IMG/VR virus record: IMGVR_UViG_3300044644_000283
Coordinates: 1-64,000 of that record
Source of the DNA: a virus
Strand: one strand, 5' to 3'
Length of the DNA: 64,000 bases
The notes under the pieces were generated by a model, which did no database searches, was not told the DNA's origin, and saw nothing but the letters and a program-made list of their open reading frames with translations. Every line of letters starts with the position of its first letter. The stretch's first letter is position 1. The position numbers and the translations under genes are program-made. Below, in pieces: positions 33,325 to 42,701 of the stretch.

Positions 33325-35706
33325 ATGAGTATCGACAAATCAGTCAGCCAAGCCCCTCAGGGTCTTTCAGAGCTTCTCAATGACATCGGCGTGGAAGTCG
33401 AACTAGACGAGCCAATCATTGAAATTGAGGAAAGCGTTGAGATCACCCTAGAACCGGAGTCCGAGTTTGACAGCGACTTTGATGACAACCTCGCAGAAAT
33501 CCTTGATGAAGGCACGCTAGGCAAGATTGCCTCTGAGTTGGTTGAACTCGTAGAAGCCGACATCTCATCCCGTAAAGACTGGGCAGAAAGCTTTGTTAAG
33601 GGTCTAGAGGTTCTAGGCGTGAACTATGAGGAACGCACAGAGCCATGGAACGGAGCCTGCGGTGTCTACTCAACAGTCCTGACTGAGGCTGCGATTCGCT
33701 TCCAGTCTGAGTCCATCATGGAAACCTTCCCCGCCGCTGGCCCCGTCAAGACGGAGATCATCGGTGCAATCGATCGTTTGAAGGAAGAAGCAGCCGAGCG
33801 TGTGCAGGCTGATATGAACTTCAAGCTGACGGAAGAAATGCCTGAGTACCGTCCAGAGCACGAGCGTATGCTGTACTCCTTGGGTCTAGCTGGCGCAGCT
33901 TTCAAGAAGGTCTACTACGACCCCGCCATGGAGCGTCAAGTCGCAGTGTTCATCCCTGCGGAAGACATGATTGTCCCCTATGGAGCATCTAATCTTCAAA
34001 ACGCAGAACGTGTTACGCACGTCATGCGTAAGACCAAGAACGAAATGCGCCGCCTACAGGTCAGCGGTTTCTACCGTGACATTGACCTTGGTGAACCCGT
34101 CCAGCACCTGTCAGACATTGAGAAGAAGAAGGCCGATCAGCAGGGCTACAAAGCCACTGACGACGACCGCTTCCAACTCTTGGAAGTCCATGTTTACTGG
34201 GACTTAGAAGGATTTGAAGATGAAGACATGGACGGAGAGCCAACGGGTATTGGCCTGCCTTACGTTATCACAATTGATCGTGGAACTAATAAAGTTCTGT
34301 CTATCCGCCGTAACTGGTTAGAAGACGATGCCAAGCGTGCCAAGCGCCAGCACTTTGTAGACTACTGCTACATCCCCGGCTTTGGTTTCTACGGTATGGG
34401 TCTGATCCACATCATCGGTGGATACGCCCGTGCAGGCACATCTTTGATCCGTCAACTGGTGGACGCAGGTACTTTGGCTAACTTGCCCGGTGGCTTGAAA
34501 GCCCGTGGCGCACGTATCAAAGGAGACGATACCCCAATCCAGCCCGGTGAGTTCCGTGATGTCGATGTACCAAGCGGTGTCATCAAAGACAACATCATGA
34601 CGCTGCCTTACAAGGAGCCAAGTGCTACCTTGTTGACTTTGCTTGACCGCATCACCGAAGAAGGCCGCCGTCTGGGTTCTATCTCAGACATGAAGATCTC
34701 TGACATGAGCGCCAACGCTCCCGTCGGTACGACCTTGGCTTTGCTTGAGCGTACATTGAAGACCATGGGCGCAGTCCAAGCCCGTGTGCATTATTCAATG
34801 AAGCAGGAGTTTAAACTCCTTAAAGGCATCATTCGTGACTACTCACCCGCTGAGTATGAGTACGACCCACAAGGCAACGACAAGCAAGTTAAGCAGTCTG
34901 ACTACGACATGGTCGAGGTCATTCCTGTATCTGATCCTAATAGCTCTACGATGGCTCAAAGGATCATGCAGTATCAGGCTGTCATCCAGTTGGCTCAGGG
35001 TGCTCCACAGATCTATGACCTGCCTTTGCTGCACCGTCAGATGATTGAAGTTCTGGGCATCAAGAACGCAGAGAAGTTGATCCCCGGTGCTGACGACCAG
35101 ACACCCAAGGATCCAATCAGCGAGAACATGGCATTCCTTAACGGTAAGCCTACTAAAGCATTCATTTATCAGGATCATGAGGCTCACATTGCAGCCCACA
35201 CTGCATTCATGCAGGATCCAATGATTGCCGCCCAGATTGGTCAGAACCCAATGGCGCAGAAGATCCAAGCGTCAGCAATGGCTCACATCGCAGAGCACTT
35301 GGCGTTCTTGTACCGCAAAAAGGTCGAAGAACAAATCGGTGTACCTTTGCCCGCTCCAGATGCTTCTCTTCCAGAGGACATCGAAGTGCAGGTATCCCGT
35401 CTGGTTGCTCAAGGCGCAGCCCAGTTGTTACAGCTTAACCAAGCTCAACAACAACAGCAGCAAGCCCAGCAACAAGCACAAGATCCGCTCATCCAGATGC
35501 AACAAGCTGAACTCCAGCTTAAAGGTCAGGCAGAGCAGACCAAGGCCCAGAAAGTCCAAGCGGACATTGAAATGGCCAAAGCCAAACTCGAACTTGAGAA
35601 CAAGCGTATCGACACGCAGGCTCAACTCGACATGGCTCGTATCCAAGCGCAGGAAAAACAGAACAACCAAAAGGTTCAAGTTGACCTGTTTAAACGTGGA
35701 GCATAA
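33325..35706 (+). CDS. Portal protein (P22-type)
   Basis: 793 residues, the length expected for large P22-like portals. An acidic N-terminus, a conserved core (WNGACGVYSTVLTEAAIRFQ; PGGLKARGARI) and a C-terminal Gln-rich coiled coil (about 700-785, including a run of seven Gln) that could form the barrel. It forms the dodecameric DNA gate between head and tail. Placed right after terminase, as usual. Confidence 0.9.
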   Translation: MSIDKSVSQAPQGLSELLNDIGVEVELDEPIIEIEESVEITLEPESEFDSDFDDNLAEILDEGTLGKIASELVELVEADISSRKDWAESFVKGLEVLGVNYEERTEPWNGACGVYSTVLTEAAIRFQSESIMETFPAAGPVKTEIIGAIDRLKEEAAERVQADMNFKLTEEMPEYRPEHERMLYSLGLAGAAFKKVYYDPAMERQVAVFIPAEDMIVPYGASNLQNAERVTHVMRKTKNEMRRLQVSGFYRDIDLGEPVQHLSDIEKKKADQQGYKATDDDRFQLLEVHVYWDLEGFEDEDMDGEPTGIGLPYVITIDRGTNKVLSIRRNWLEDDAKRAKRQHFVDYCYIPGFGFYGMGLIHIIGGYARAGTSLIRQLVDAGTLANLPGGLKARGARIKGDDTPIQPGEFRDVDVPSGVIKDNIMTLPYKEPSATLLTLLDRITEEGRRLGSISDMKISDMSANAPVGTTLALLERTLKTMGAVQARVHYSMKQEFKLLKGIIRDYSPAEYEYDPQGNDKQVKQSDYDMVEVIPVSDPNSSTMAQRIMQYQAVIQLAQGAPQIYDLPLLHRQMIEVLGIKNAEKLIPGADDQTPKDPISENMAFLNGKPTKAFIYQDHEAHIAAHTAFMQDPMIAAQIGQNPMAQKIQASAMAHIAEHLAFLYRKKVEEQIGVPLPAPDASLPEDIEVQVSRLVAQGAAQLLQLNQAQQQQQQAQQQAQDPLIQMQQAELQLKGQAEQTKAQKVQADIEMAKAKLELENKRIDTQAQLDMARIQAQEKQNNQKVQVDLFKRGA

Positions 35707-35708
35707 CT

Positions 35709-35909
35709 ATGAACGAAGATCAGGCGTTTAAATATCTTTTGTCTGATCTCCGTGAGAAGGAGCGAACCCTTCTCGAAAGTCTTGGGGGCGGGGCAGCAAC
35801 AGACTACCCCGCTTATCGAGAGATGTGCGGACAAATTCGAGGTCTACTGTACGCACAGTCTTTAATTTCTGACCTCGTTCGAAAACTTGAAAGATATGAA
35901 GATGACTGA
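35709..35909 (+). CDS. Small coiled-coil protein between portal and GroES-like gene
   Basis: 66 residues, helical (FKYLLSDLREKERTLLESLG). Small proteins of this kind commonly follow the portal gene in related phages; function unknown. Overlaps the next gene by a few codons. Confidence 0.7.
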   Translation: MNEDQAFKYLLSDLREKERTLLESLGGGAATDYPAYREMCGQIRGLLYAQSLISDLVRKLERYEDD

Positions 35910-36306
35910 ATTCGATGTCAGTGCAGTTGACTTGTCGGGCGTGCTCAACAAGACCAACGAGGAAAAGGCGCGTCAAGTGCCCGATCCTGCTACATATCAC
36001 CTCCTTTGTATGCTTCCGAAAGCAGAAGAAGAGATGGGTGATAGCGGAATTATCAAATCCGCAACCATGATGCATCACGAAGAGATCCTGTCTCCCGTGC
36101 TGTTCGTGGCCAAAATGGGGCCAGATGCGTTTAAAGATGAGAAACGCTTTCCGTCTGGGCCGTCCTGCAAGGTTGGAGACTTCATCATTACTCGCCCTAA
36201 CAGCGGTACACGTATGAAGATCCATGGAACCGAATGGCGCTTAATCAACGACGATAGTGTTGAAGCGGTTGTTCAGGATCCACGTGGCATTCAACGCCCT
36301 TTCTAA
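35902..36306 (+). CDS. GroES-like co-chaperonin
   Basis: 134 residues from the ATG at 35902. The C-terminal two thirds follow the GroES beta-barrel layout: SGIIKSATMMHHEEILSPVL (mobile loop region), KVGDFIITRPNSGTRMKIHG and EWRLINDDSVEAVV. Its place between portal and scaffold fits a role in capsid folding with host GroEL. Assignment by motif layout, not by alignment. Confidence 0.7.
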   Translation: MTEFDVSAVDLSGVLNKTNEEKARQVPDPATYHLLCMLPKAEEEMGDSGIIKSATMMHHEEILSPVLFVAKMGPDAFKDEKRFPSGPSCKVGDFIITRPNSGTRMKIHGTEWRLINDDSVEAVVQDPRGIQRPF

Positions 36307-36315
36307 GGAGTAGCC

Positions 36316-37287
36316 ATGGCTGAACCAGAAAAGACTGAATTTGAGTTCCCCGACGAAATCGAGGAGAAGCAGACTCGTCTAGGCAGTAAGGTTGTAGAAC
36401 CTGAGCCAGAAGAGACGAAAGACGAACCTGAGATTGAGGTCGTTGACGACACACCGGATGAGGACAAGGGCCGCAAGCCCATGGATACCCCGCCGCAGGA
36501 GCCAACCGACGAGGAGTTGGCTTCATATTCTCAGCGTGATCGCAACAAAATTCGTGAATTTACCAAGGGTTATCACGAAGAACGCCGTGCAAAAGAGGCT
36601 GCGTTACGCGAGAAAGAAGAAGCTATTCGCATTGCTCAAGCAGTTTATGAAGAAAATCAGAAGCTCAAGAACAATGTGCATACCAGCCAAAGTGCCCTGC
36701 TAGAGCAGGCCAAAAAGGTTGTCTCGCAAGAGGTTAAAGAGGCCAAAGACCGCTACAAAGCAGCGTATGAGTCAGGTGACGCAGATGCTCTTGTGCAGGC
36801 TCAGGAGGACTTAACCACTGCGAAGATGAAAGCGGAGCGTGTAAACAATTTTAAGCCTGCCCCTTTACAGGAGGAAAAAACTGTTGTACAACCCGCATAT
36901 CAGCAAGCACCCCGTGTTGATACTAAAGCCGTTGAATGGCAACAAGCCAATAAATGGTTCGGTACTGACAAGGAAATGACCGGATTCGCGCTGGCGGTGC
37001 ATGAGAAGCTGGTTAACGACGAGGGTTTAGATCCTCAGAGTGATGAATACTACAGACGCATCAACGGACGAGTGCGTCAAGTGTTCCCAGATAAGTTTGA
37101 ATCTGCGGAACCCGCTGATACGTCGCAGCGTAGGAAATCAAACGTTGTCGCTTCTGCGACTAGGAGTGTGGCCCCTAAAAAGATCACATTGTCTGCCTCG
37201 GAAGTGGCTATTGCCAAGCGACTCGGCATTCCTTTGGAACGCTATGCTCGTGAGGTTGCGGTATTAAGAAGGAAAGAAAATGGCTGA
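36316..37287 (+). CDS. Scaffolding protein
   Basis: 323 residues. A strongly acidic N-terminus (about 1-70), a long charged coiled coil (about 75-180) and a basic C-terminal end that would bind the coat protein. No enzymatic motif. Length, charge pattern and position just upstream of the capsid gene are those of podoviral scaffolds. Confidence 0.8.
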   Translation: MAEPEKTEFEFPDEIEEKQTRLGSKVVEPEPEETKDEPEIEVVDDTPDEDKGRKPMDTPPQEPTDEELASYSQRDRNKIREFTKGYHEERRAKEAALREKEEAIRIAQAVYEENQKLKNNVHTSQSALLEQAKKVVSQEVKEAKDRYKAAYESGDADALVQAQEDLTTAKMKAERVNNFKPAPLQEEKTVVQPAYQQAPRVDTKAVEWQQANKWFGTDKEMTGFALAVHEKLVNDEGLDPQSDEYYRRINGRVRQVFPDKFESAEPADTSQRRKSNVVASATRSVAPKKITLSASEVAIAKRLGIPLERYAREVAVLRRKENG

Positions 37288-37732
37288 ACAAATTCGTGAA
37301 AAAAGAGCTACAGAAACTCGTGCAACATTTGAGCGTCCTACGAAGTGGATGCCAGCAGCCTTGTTGCCCGATCCTGAACCCGAACCCGGTTGGGCATTCC
37401 GCTGGATTCGTTTAGCTACTTTAAACAATGCTGATCCGTCAAATATTTCCTCGAAATTACGCGAGGGCTGGGAGCCTGTTAAATCAGCAGATCAACCCAA
37501 ACTCCGTATGTTGAGCAATCCTAACGGACGCTTTCCAGACGGAATTGAAATTGGTGGCCTGTTGCTTTGCAAAACACCCGTGGAGTTTACTGAACAGCGT
37601 GACGCGCACTATCGGAACATCTCCGATTCGCAGATGAATTCAGTGGACAACACCTACATGCGCGAGAGTGATCCTCGGATGCCTTTGTTCAAAGAACGAA
37701 GCTCTAAGGTAACAATCGGACGAAGTATTTAA
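37280..37732 (+). CDS. Conserved head-region protein
   Basis: 150 residues with a Pro-rich N-terminus and a compact middle (WAFRWIRLATLNNADPSNIS). This family often sits between scaffold and capsid genes in podoviruses of this type; function unknown. Overlaps the scaffold gene by 8 nt. Confidence 0.7.
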   Translation: MAEQIREKRATETRATFERPTKWMPAALLPDPEPEPGWAFRWIRLATLNNADPSNISSKLREGWEPVKSADQPKLRMLSNPNGRFPDGIEIGGLLLCKTPVEFTEQRDAHYRNISDSQMNSVDNTYMRESDPRMPLFKERSSKVTIGRSI

Positions 37733-37750
37733 AACTTTTGGAGTCTAAAG

Positions 37751-38365
37751 ATGGCATACCCTACCATTGACAAGACGTATGGTTTCAAGCCAGTCAATCG
37801 ACTGGATGGTCTACCCTACGCCGGAGCGATCCGTCAAATCCCAATTGCGCCTTCTTACGCAACAGCAATCCTGAACGGTGATACCGTCAAGATTGACACT
37901 AACGGCTACATCGTGGCTGCTAGTACAACTACCTCTGGTAACGTTGTTGGTGTGTTGGTTGGTTGTTCTTACATCAACTCAATGAGCCAGCCTACTTATA
38001 GTCAGGCTTACCCTGCTGCTACTTCAACCTCAACCAACATGGCCATGGCCTTTGTTGTGGATGATCCTAGCGCAGTGTTCAAAGTTGTAGCTACTGTCGC
38101 TGGTTCCACCACTCCTACGGCTTATACCCGTGCGTTGGTTGGTTCTAACGTGGCTTTGGTCGCAAACGTAGGTTCCACCACAACTGGTGATTCTTACTAT
38201 GGTATCGACGGCTCTTCTGCCGCCACTACCAGCACACTTCCCGTGCGTGTTGTTGACGTTGTTCCTGATACTGCTACTGGCCCGGCCACTACAGCAGCTA
38301 CAACATATTACGAGTTCCTCGTAAAATTCAACACTGCACAGTACAACAATACTGAAGGCATCTAA
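37751..38365 (+). CDS. Putative head decoration protein
   Basis: 204 residues, Thr/Ala/Val/Ser-rich and beta-predicted (IAPSYATAILNGDTVKIDTN opens an SH3-like region). It immediately precedes the capsid gene, suggesting a capsid decoration or stabilising protein. Confidence 0.65.
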   Translation: MAYPTIDKTYGFKPVNRLDGLPYAGAIRQIPIAPSYATAILNGDTVKIDTNGYIVAASTTTSGNVVGVLVGCSYINSMSQPTYSQAYPAATSTSTNMAMAFVVDDPSAVFKVVATVAGSTTPTAYTRALVGSNVALVANVGSTTTGDSYYGIDGSSAATTSTLPVRVVDVVPDTATGPATTAATTYYEFLVKFNTAQYNNTEGI

Positions 38366-38376
38366 GGAGCTAAATC

Positions 38377-39288
38377 ATGGCTATTTCACGCGCACAACTA
38401 TTGAAAGAGTTGCTCCCCGGCCTGAACGCATTGTTTGGTATGGAGTACGCCCGTTACGGCGAAGAGCACAAAGAGATCTACGAAACTGAGACATCAGAGC
38501 GTAGCTTCGAAGAAGAGACAAAGCTTTCTGGCTTCTCTGCTGCACCTGTCAAGAATGAAGGCTCTGCCATTCAGTATGACAATGCACAAGAAGCATGGAC
38601 TGCACGTTACAACCACGAAACCATTGCGATGGGCTTCTCCGTTACCGAAGAAGCAGTGGAAGATAACTTGTATGACAGCTTGTCTTCACGCTACACCAAG
38701 GCTTTGGCCCGTGGTATGGCTTACACCAAGCAAGTTAAAGCCGCTTACGTGTTGAACAACGCCTTCACTGGCGGCCCAACATACGGCGACGGCGTGGTTC
38801 TGTGTTCTACAGCCCACCCACTCGTTTCTGGTGGCACTAACAGCAATCGTCCTACAACAGGCGCAGACTTGAATGAAACATCGTTGGAAAACGCTGTCAT
38901 TCAGATCGCTGGTTGGACAGACGAGCGTGGTCTTTTGATCGCTGCTAAACCCAAGAAGTTGATTGTCCCCCCACAACTCATGTTCGTGTCAACTCGTTTG
39001 CTCGAAACTGAATTGCGTGTTGGTACAACCGACAACGACATCAACGCCTTGAAGAACAACGGTTCGATCCCTGAAGGTTACACAGTTAACCACTTCTTGA
39101 CAGATCCTAACGCTTGGTTCTTGACCACAGACGTACCTAACGGCTTGAAGCACTTCGTGCGTACACCGTTGAGCACATCTATGGATGGCGACTTCGACAC
39201 AGGTAACGTTCGTTACAAAGCCCGTGAGCGTTACAGCTTCGGCGTGTCTGATCCTCTGGGTATCTTCGGTTCACCCGGTTCGTCCTAA
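38377..39288 (+). CDS. Major capsid protein (HK97 fold)
   Basis: 303 residues. An E-rich N-terminal arm (YETETSERSFEEETKLSGF), a KQVKAAYVLNNAF helix, the LCSTAHP motif typical of Mu gpT-like major head subunits and a C-terminal axial domain. It forms the icosahedral shell. Followed by a strong terminator, as expected for a highly expressed gene. Confidence 0.9.
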   Translation: MAISRAQLLKELLPGLNALFGMEYARYGEEHKEIYETETSERSFEEETKLSGFSAAPVKNEGSAIQYDNAQEAWTARYNHETIAMGFSVTEEAVEDNLYDSLSSRYTKALARGMAYTKQVKAAYVLNNAFTGGPTYGDGVVLCSTAHPLVSGGTNSNRPTTGADLNETSLENAVIQIAGWTDERGLLIAAKPKKLIVPPQLMFVSTRLLETELRVGTTDNDINALKNNGSIPEGYTVNHFLTDPNAWFLTTDVPNGLKHFVRTPLSTSMDGDFDTGNVRYKARERYSFGVSDPLGIFGSPGSS

Positions 39289-39297
39289 ATTGACGAT

Positions 39298-39328
39298 AAA
39301 AAAAGAGGGAGCTTCGGCTCCCTTTTTT
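39298..39328 (+). terminator. Terminator after the capsid gene
   Basis: A-tract, GGGAGC-TTCG-GCTCCC tetraloop hairpin (39307-39322), then six T. Confidence 0.9.
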
Positions 39329-39329
39329 G

Positions 39330-39358
39330 TTGCATTGGTTTAAACACAGTGGTATAAA
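39330..39358 (+). promoter_or_regulatory. Possible promoter downstream of the capsid terminator
   Basis: TTGCAT (39330-39335) and TATAAA (39353-39358) with a 17-nt spacer that contains a GTTTAAAC octamer. The -35 box is weak. It would restart transcription for the virion genes after the terminator. Confidence 0.35.
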
Positions 39359-39446
39359 CATACTAATCCGGGCTTTCCGGTGTATCAAACTGTCCCGGCA
39401 GACGACATACCGATTGATACACTTCACTTGTATGTAAGGATCCATC

Positions 39447-39920
39447 ATGGGAATCGCTACTCACCTCGGCCCTTGGCTGCTCGGCACATCACGTTACACC
39501 ACCGGCACAACTGCTGCCACCACACGTAACACTGGCGCAACTATCGTCTCTCAAGACAAAGCTGTTGCTTACAACGATGCTGACGCTGCTACAGCTTTCT
39601 GCTTGCCAGCAGGTTCACGTATTGTTAGCTTGCAGTTCATCACAATTGATGCTTTTGATGCAGCTACAACAATCACCTTGTCATTGGACGGCACTGCCAT
39701 CACTGGCGCTACCACTGTGACTGACGCAGGTTTGGTTACCTTCGCTCCCGTTGCTTCTGACGCAGTAGCCACTTTGTGGTCTAACACTGGTACTACCGAC
39801 AAGTTGGTCACCTACACTGTGTCTCAAGGCGCTTCTACAAACGGCGCTGGTGTATTGGTTGCTAACTATGTGGTGCGTAACTCTGACGGCACAATGTACC
39901 AAGCTGCTGCTCAAGTCTAA
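39447..39920 (+). CDS. Virion structural protein
   Basis: 157 residues, Thr/Ala-rich, with about eight predicted strands (IVSLQFITIDAFDAATTITL). It is flanked by terminators on both sides, so it is its own transcription unit, which suggests high expression. Probably a head or tail accessory protein. Confidence 0.7.
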   Translation: MGIATHLGPWLLGTSRYTTGTTAATTRNTGATIVSQDKAVAYNDADAATAFCLPAGSRIVSLQFITIDAFDAATTITLSLDGTAITGATTVTDAGLVTFAPVASDAVATLWSNTGTTDKLVTYTVSQGASTNGAGVLVANYVVRNSDGTMYQAAAQV

Positions 39921-39928
39921 TTAGTCTA

Positions 39929-39949
39929 GGGGGCTTCGGCCCCCATTTT
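39929..39949 (+). terminator. Terminator after the structural gene at 39447
   Basis: GGGGGC-TTCG-GCCCCC hairpin (39929-39944) followed by ATTTT. The T-tract is short, so termination may be partial. Confidence 0.75.
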
Positions 39950-39963
39950 CAAGGAGATTAGTT

Positions 39964-40248
39964 ATGATGCAAACCGACGTAAAAGCCGCGCACATTGATG
40001 CAAGCGGTATTATTTTTGCTGGCCCAACACGCGTTAAAGGTTATTCAATATCGCCGGGAGGTACGGCTGGTGAAGTTGAGTTTTATGACAATGCTAGTGC
40101 AGCCAGTGGAACTATTCGTTTAACATTGAATATATCCACCAACCAAGCTCTTGACTCTTTGGCTATACCCGGAGAAGGCATAAAGTTTAATAATGGCGTG
40201 TATGTTTCAATGCCAGCTAATGCTCATTTGACTGTGTACTATGGCTGA
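39964..40248 (+). CDS. Small beta-rich structural protein
   Basis: 94 residues (VKGYSISPGGTAGEVEFYDN, then IPGEGIKFNNGVYVSM). The pattern is common in phage head-tail accessory proteins. AAGGAG precedes the start. Overlaps the glycosyltransferase gene by 8 nt. Confidence 0.65.
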   Translation: MMQTDVKAAHIDASGIIFAGPTRVKGYSISPGGTAGEVEFYDNASAASGTIRLTLNISTNQALDSLAIPGEGIKFNNGVYVSMPANAHLTVYYG

Positions 40249-40981
40249 AACAAGACAGGCAACCCTGACAGGGCGCAAGCTGTTTGTAGGCATTCCCGCC
40301 TACGACGGCAAGCTAAACATCAAGACCGCATTTGCTCTGGCGCAGTTAATGCCCAAGGCAATGCAGCTTGGTGTGTCAGTCACGTTGTCTGATCTTTCCA
40401 ACTGCTCCATCATTACGATGGCACGAAATGCGTTGGTACACGAATTCTTAAAGACAGATTGCACAGAGCTTCTGTTTATTGATGCAGATGTCGTGGTTAG
40501 TCCAGATGACATCCTGCGCTTAATGGCCCAAAGCGGCGACAAAGACATTACTGCCGGTGCGTATCCACGTAGAGCTAAAGACGCTAAGTTCTTTGCTGAC
40601 GTTTATTACGATGACCACGGTGATCTAGAGTTTGAAGGCTCTTTGATGCGTTTAAAGCGTGCACCGACCGGCTTTATGCTGATCCAGCGCCACGTCATTG
40701 AGCAACTGGTGGCAACACACCCAGAATGGACTTACGAGAAGTCCCCAACAGAGAAGATGTCAGCAGTGTTTGACTTTGCCATTGTGGACGGCAAGTATGT
40801 TGGTGAAGATTACTTGTTCTGCGACCGTGCAACGCAGATGGGATTCAAGGTCTACATTGACGTAGACATCAGCTTGCCTCACGTAGGCCAAGAAACATTT
40901 GAGCGTAACTTCCGTGAAGAAGTTGTCATGCCTATGTTGGAAAACATTTATCAATCCAAACTGAAAGTCGTAAATGGCTAA
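40241..40981 (+). CDS. GT-A fold glycosyltransferase-like protein
   Basis: 246 residues. A nucleotide-sugar fold start (KLFVGIPAYDGK), the metal-binding DxD (LLFIDADV, D81 and D83) and a later GEDYLFCDRA motif resemble family 2-type glycosyltransferases. It may glycosylate virion proteins or host surface glycans. Located among head-tail genes. Confidence 0.8.
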   Translation: MAETRQATLTGRKLFVGIPAYDGKLNIKTAFALAQLMPKAMQLGVSVTLSDLSNCSIITMARNALVHEFLKTDCTELLFIDADVVVSPDDILRLMAQSGDKDITAGAYPRRAKDAKFFADVYYDDHGDLEFEGSLMRLKRAPTGFMLIQRHVIEQLVATHPEWTYEKSPTEKMSAVFDFAIVDGKYVGEDYLFCDRATQMGFKVYIDVDISLPHVGQETFERNFREEVVMPMLENIYQSKLKVVNG

Positions 40982-41219
40982 AAGTGCAGCATGGACGAGA
41001 AAAGAAGGCAAGAATCCGAAGGGTGGTTTAAACGCCAAGGGTCGGGCATCCGCGAAAGCGCAAGGCATGAATTTGAAACCGCCCCAGCCAGAAGGCGGCT
41101 CCCGGCGCGACTCTTTCTGTGCGAGGATGGGCGGCATGAAGAAGAAGCTCACCAGCGCAAAGACCGCCAACGACCCAAACTCACGCATCAATAAAGCTCT
41201 GAGAGCTTGGAACTGCTAA
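40974..41219 (+). CDS. DUF6321 small basic protein
   Basis: 81 residues: AAWTRKEGKNPKGGLNAKGR, then RRDSFCARMGGMKKKLTSAK and an end RINKALRAWNC. This is the DUF6321 pattern, of unknown function. Strongly basic, ends in Cys, as do the next three small basic proteins. A competing +1 frame exists (40991-41194) but only this one matches a family. Confidence 0.8.
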   Translation: MAKSAAWTRKEGKNPKGGLNAKGRASAKAQGMNLKPPQPEGGSRRDSFCARMGGMKKKLTSAKTANDPNSRINKALRAWNC

Positions 41220-41462
41220 ATGTTGGAACTAAGCACAGTATGGTCAACAATCCTCACAATACTCATAGGACTGATTGGCTACATGATGAACGAGAAGTTC
41301 CGGGAACTGGCTCGTATCAGCATTTTGCTCAACAAAACCCGTGAGGAGGTAGCACGTGATAACGTTACTCAAGCAGAAGTTGAGCGAATTACAGACCACA
41401 TTGACCAACGCTTCAATCGCCTTGAAGAAAAGATTGACCAGCTTATTCGTCAAAAGGGATAA
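41220..41462 (+). CDS. Membrane-anchored coiled-coil protein
   Basis: 80 residues. One N-terminal membrane span (TVWSTILTILIGLIGYMM) then a coiled coil (VERITDHIDQRFNRLEEKID). The topology recalls an inner-membrane spanin or a membrane adaptor, but the position among virion genes leaves the role open. Confidence 0.65.
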   Translation: MLELSTVWSTILTILIGLIGYMMNEKFRELARISILLNKTREEVARDNVTQAEVERITDHIDQRFNRLEEKIDQLIRQKG

Positions 41463-41809
41463 TGATGCCAAGTAGTTCAAAAAAACAGGCTGATTTCATG
41501 CGTGCGGTGGCTCACAGCCCATCATTCGCTAAGAAGGCAGGAGTCCCACAGTCCGTGGGCAAAGACTTTTCAGCGGCTGATAAAGGCCGTAAATTTTCTA
41601 AAGGTGGCGCTATGAAACACGAAGACGTGAAGATGGATAAGAAGATGATGCAGAAGGCCGTGAACAAACACGAAAGCCGTTTACACAAGGGTAAGCCCAT
41701 GACTAAATTGGCAAAGGGTGGTTACACCCGTGCCGCAGATGGCTGTGCGACTAAGGGTAAAACCAAGGGCACAATGATTACCATGAACAAAGGCGGCATG
41801 GCCTGCTAA
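41462..41809 (+). CDS. DUF3008-like basic protein with ADGxA..KGKT motif
   Basis: 115 residues. The N-terminus (SSSKKQADFMRAVAHSPSFA) is the DUF3008 signature. Lys-rich middle. A GYTRAADGCATKGKTKG segment near the C-terminus is shared with three nearby proteins. Ends GGMAC. Function unknown; charge suggests DNA or RNA binding in the virion. Confidence 0.75.
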   Translation: MMPSSSKKQADFMRAVAHSPSFAKKAGVPQSVGKDFSAADKGRKFSKGGAMKHEDVKMDKKMMQKAVNKHESRLHKGKPMTKLAKGGYTRAADGCATKGKTKGTMITMNKGGMAC

Positions 41810-41819
41810 GGAGCTAAAG

Positions 41820-42692
41820 ATGGCAACCAAAAAACCTATGAAGTTTAAACGCTACGATATTGGCGGAGAAGTTGATGAGTCAACAGCCAAGCAGCGTGGT
41901 TTGGACATCTCCAACAAGGAGGAGCCTGTAGGCTTCTTTGAGCGTATCCGCATGGGCAACATTGATGAACCCGGTTCTGAGGCGTACAACCGCTTTGGTG
42001 CTGGCCGTGGTCGTGCTTCTGCTCCCGCTCCTGCTGCTCCTGCCGCCCCTGCTGCACCTGCTGCATCTTCACGTCCTTTGTCTGATGACATGTATTCAGA
42101 TACAGGCTCTAGCACTGGTATGGGCGCTGCTGGCACAAGCGAAACAGTTAAGCCTACACGTCAGGTAATGACCAAGCCTACACTGCCTGCATCTAAGCCT
42201 ACAGCTTCTGCTGCGCCAGCACCACGCTTGCGCGACACTGGCCCTGCACGTGGCGACTTGATTAACAAGCCTTCACTGAACACCAACTACAGCAACGAAG
42301 GTCGTGGCAAGCCAGCGCCAGCCGCTCCTGCAAAACCAAGCATGAACGTGCCAGAGATGCGCGATAACGCTAAGAAAGCGTTGGCTGATGATCCAACAGC
42401 GTTGTTGGGCACTGGCGCTGGAGCCGCTGCTGCTGCTATGTTGGCGCGTAGCAAACTGGGCAAGATGTTTAAAGGCGCTAAGAAGGCTGGCGAAAAAGCT
42501 TCTCCATACCTTAAAGAATTGCCAATGGAAAAGAAAAAGTTGGGTCGCGCAGCTTCTGATGTTACCGATGTGGTGGCTAAGAAGCGTGGCGGTGCAGTTA
42601 AAAAATATGCCTCAGGTGGAATGGTTTCATCTGCGTCTAAACGTGCTGACGGTATTGCCTCTAAAGGCAAGACTCGTTGCAAGATCTGCTAA
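41820..42692 (+). CDS. Low-complexity virion protein ending in the ADGIA..KGKT motif
   Basis: 290 residues. A Pro/Ala-rich linker (about 62-80), a hydrophobic helix (GTGAGAAAAAMLARSKLG) and a basic C-terminus with KRADGIASKGKTRCKIC. No recognised fold. Possibly a minor internal head protein. Confidence 0.65.
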   Translation: MATKKPMKFKRYDIGGEVDESTAKQRGLDISNKEEPVGFFERIRMGNIDEPGSEAYNRFGAGRGRASAPAPAAPAAPAAPAASSRPLSDDMYSDTGSSTGMGAAGTSETVKPTRQVMTKPTLPASKPTASAAPAPRLRDTGPARGDLINKPSLNTNYSNEGRGKPAPAAPAKPSMNVPEMRDNAKKALADDPTALLGTGAGAAAAAMLARSKLGKMFKGAKKAGEKASPYLKELPMEKKKLGRAASDVTDVVAKKRGGAVKKYASGGMVSSASKRADGIASKGKTRCKIC

Positions 42693-42701
42693 GGAAGCAC
42701 C

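Noticed and set aside
35440-35490. CAA/CAG microsatellite in the portal gene
   Set aside because: A short mixed-codon Gln tract typical of portal coiled coils; no sign of slippage or phase variation.
40991-41194. 67-codon frame inside the DUF6321 gene
   Set aside because: The overlapping frame matches DUF6321 and fits the operon; this one has no similarity or ribosome site.
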